Below are positions 36,721 to 37,457 of a DNA stretch of 37,457 bases, in pieces. The translations under genes were made by a program, and so were the position numbers. The stretch's first letter is position 1; each line of letters opens with the position of its first letter. The stretch covers positions 1-37,457 of the forward strand of contig JAUPVQ010000034.1 in NCBI GenBank assembly GCA_030916965.1, in the 5' to 3' direction. The DNA comes from Patescibacteria group bacterium. GTDB taxonomy: Bacteria; Patescibacteriota; Minisyncoccia; Phycocordibacterales; UBA9973. The notes under the pieces are model-generated. The model had not been told where the DNA came from and ran no database searches. It worked only from the letters and a program-made list of their open reading frames with translations.

Positions 36721-37221
36721 ATGATAAAAAAAACACTAAAAGAATTATTAAAAGAAATAGAGAACAAAGAGAATGCATGTATTGTGGTTCTCGATGAGCT
36801 CACTGATGTACACAATGTAGGTGCTATTATCCGTACCGCTGTTGCTACGGGCGCAGATGCAGTAGTAGTAGGCAAGCACAATCAAGCTCCTATAAACGAC
36901 ACAGTAATGCGTACAAGCGCATATACAGCCGATATGATACCTATAATCGAAATGAATATTAATGACAGCCTTCGGATACTCAAAGACAATGATTTCTGGG
37001 TCCATGGCTTGTTTATGAAAGGGGATAGTAGTCTATGGAATAGTGACCTGAAAGGCAAAGTTGCGATAGTAGTAGGCAGTGAAGGCGATGGTATACATGA
37101 CCTCACCCGCAAACTCTGCGATTTCGCCCTAGCAATTCCAATGGACGAAAAAGTTGAATCCCTAAACGCCTCAGTCTCTGCCGGCATAGCCCTCTACGAA
37201 CGCTTGAGGCAGATATCGTAA
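36721..37221 (+). CDS. SpoU/TrmH family RNA methyltransferase, SPOUT domain only
   Basis: VLDELTDVHNVGAIIRTAVATGADAVVV; IVVGSEGDGI; IPMDEKVESLNASVSAGIALYE. Confidence 0.92.
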   Translation: MIKKTLKELLKEIENKENACIVVLDELTDVHNVGAIIRTAVATGADAVVVGKHNQAPINDTVMRTSAYTADMIPIIEMNINDSLRILKDNDFWVHGLFMKGDSSLWNSDLKGKVAIVVGSEGDGIHDLTRKLCDFALAIPMDEKVESLNASVSAGIALYERLRQIS

Positions 37222-37277
37222 AAAAGCTTCGAAATTTTGGACTGGTTAAAAGTTTAAATCTATGGTATAATCATTTC

Positions 37278-37457
37278 ATGAAAAATAAAATTTTATTTAG
37301 CTTATTGTTTGTTTTCATGTTTAGTTTTTCTTTTACAGCATCTGCTTATAATTTTGGAACTACCACTCTAAAAAATGGAAGTAAAGGAGAAGCTGTTATG
37401 GAACTTCAAAGGTTTTTGAATGCAACTCTAAACCTAGGGTTGGTAGTTGATGGTAAA
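37278..37457 (+). CDS. secreted peptidoglycan-binding-domain protein, 3' truncated by the window
   Basis: MKNKILFSLLFVFMFSFSFTASAYNFGTTTLKNGSKGEAVMELQRFLNATLNLGLVVDGK; TATAAT 37266-37271 6 nt before the ATG. Confidence 0.8.
   Translation, partial: MKNKILFSLLFVFMFSFSFTASAYNFGTTTLKNGSKGEAVMELQRFLNATLNLGLVVDGK

Overview
AT-rich, gene-dense window with almost all genes on the + strand. Protein content and very compact gene organisation suggest a Patescibacteria/CPR (Parcubacteria-like) chromosome; that taxonomic call is inference. Core content: ribosomal proteins L25 and L31, prfA, an RRM RNA-binding protein, tRNA-Ile(GAT) on the - strand, a complete F1Fo ATP synthase operon (I-B-E-F-H-A-G-D-C), trhO, a SAM-I riboswitch upstream of a compact metK, murQ, a cysK-like gene, lexA, a 1107-aa surface protein with two NHL blocks, a cyclophilin, engB, an AI-2E family transporter, two SpoU methyltransferases, a Ca2+-type P-ATPase and a CNNM/CorC-like protein. 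No CRISPR array, transposase or prophage was seen. The strongest unusual signals are regulatory: (i) a repeated promoter layout with the -10 hexamer exactly 6 nt before the ATG at 15 starts, predicting pervasive leaderless mRNAs; (ii) two unannotated short ORFs of 20 and 23 codons sitting directly before larger genes, one with an ATGA overlap and one 4 nt before lexA; (iii) a perfect GAAC-N4-GTTC SOS-type palindrome filling the 17-bp spacer of a leaderless promoter near lexA, next to a DnaA box and nested palindromes; (iv) a large folded RNA candidate between rpmE and prfA; (v) a long non-terminator hairpin between atpE and atpF; (vi) a compact SAM-I attenuator. All calls were made by eye, with no database search or folding software.
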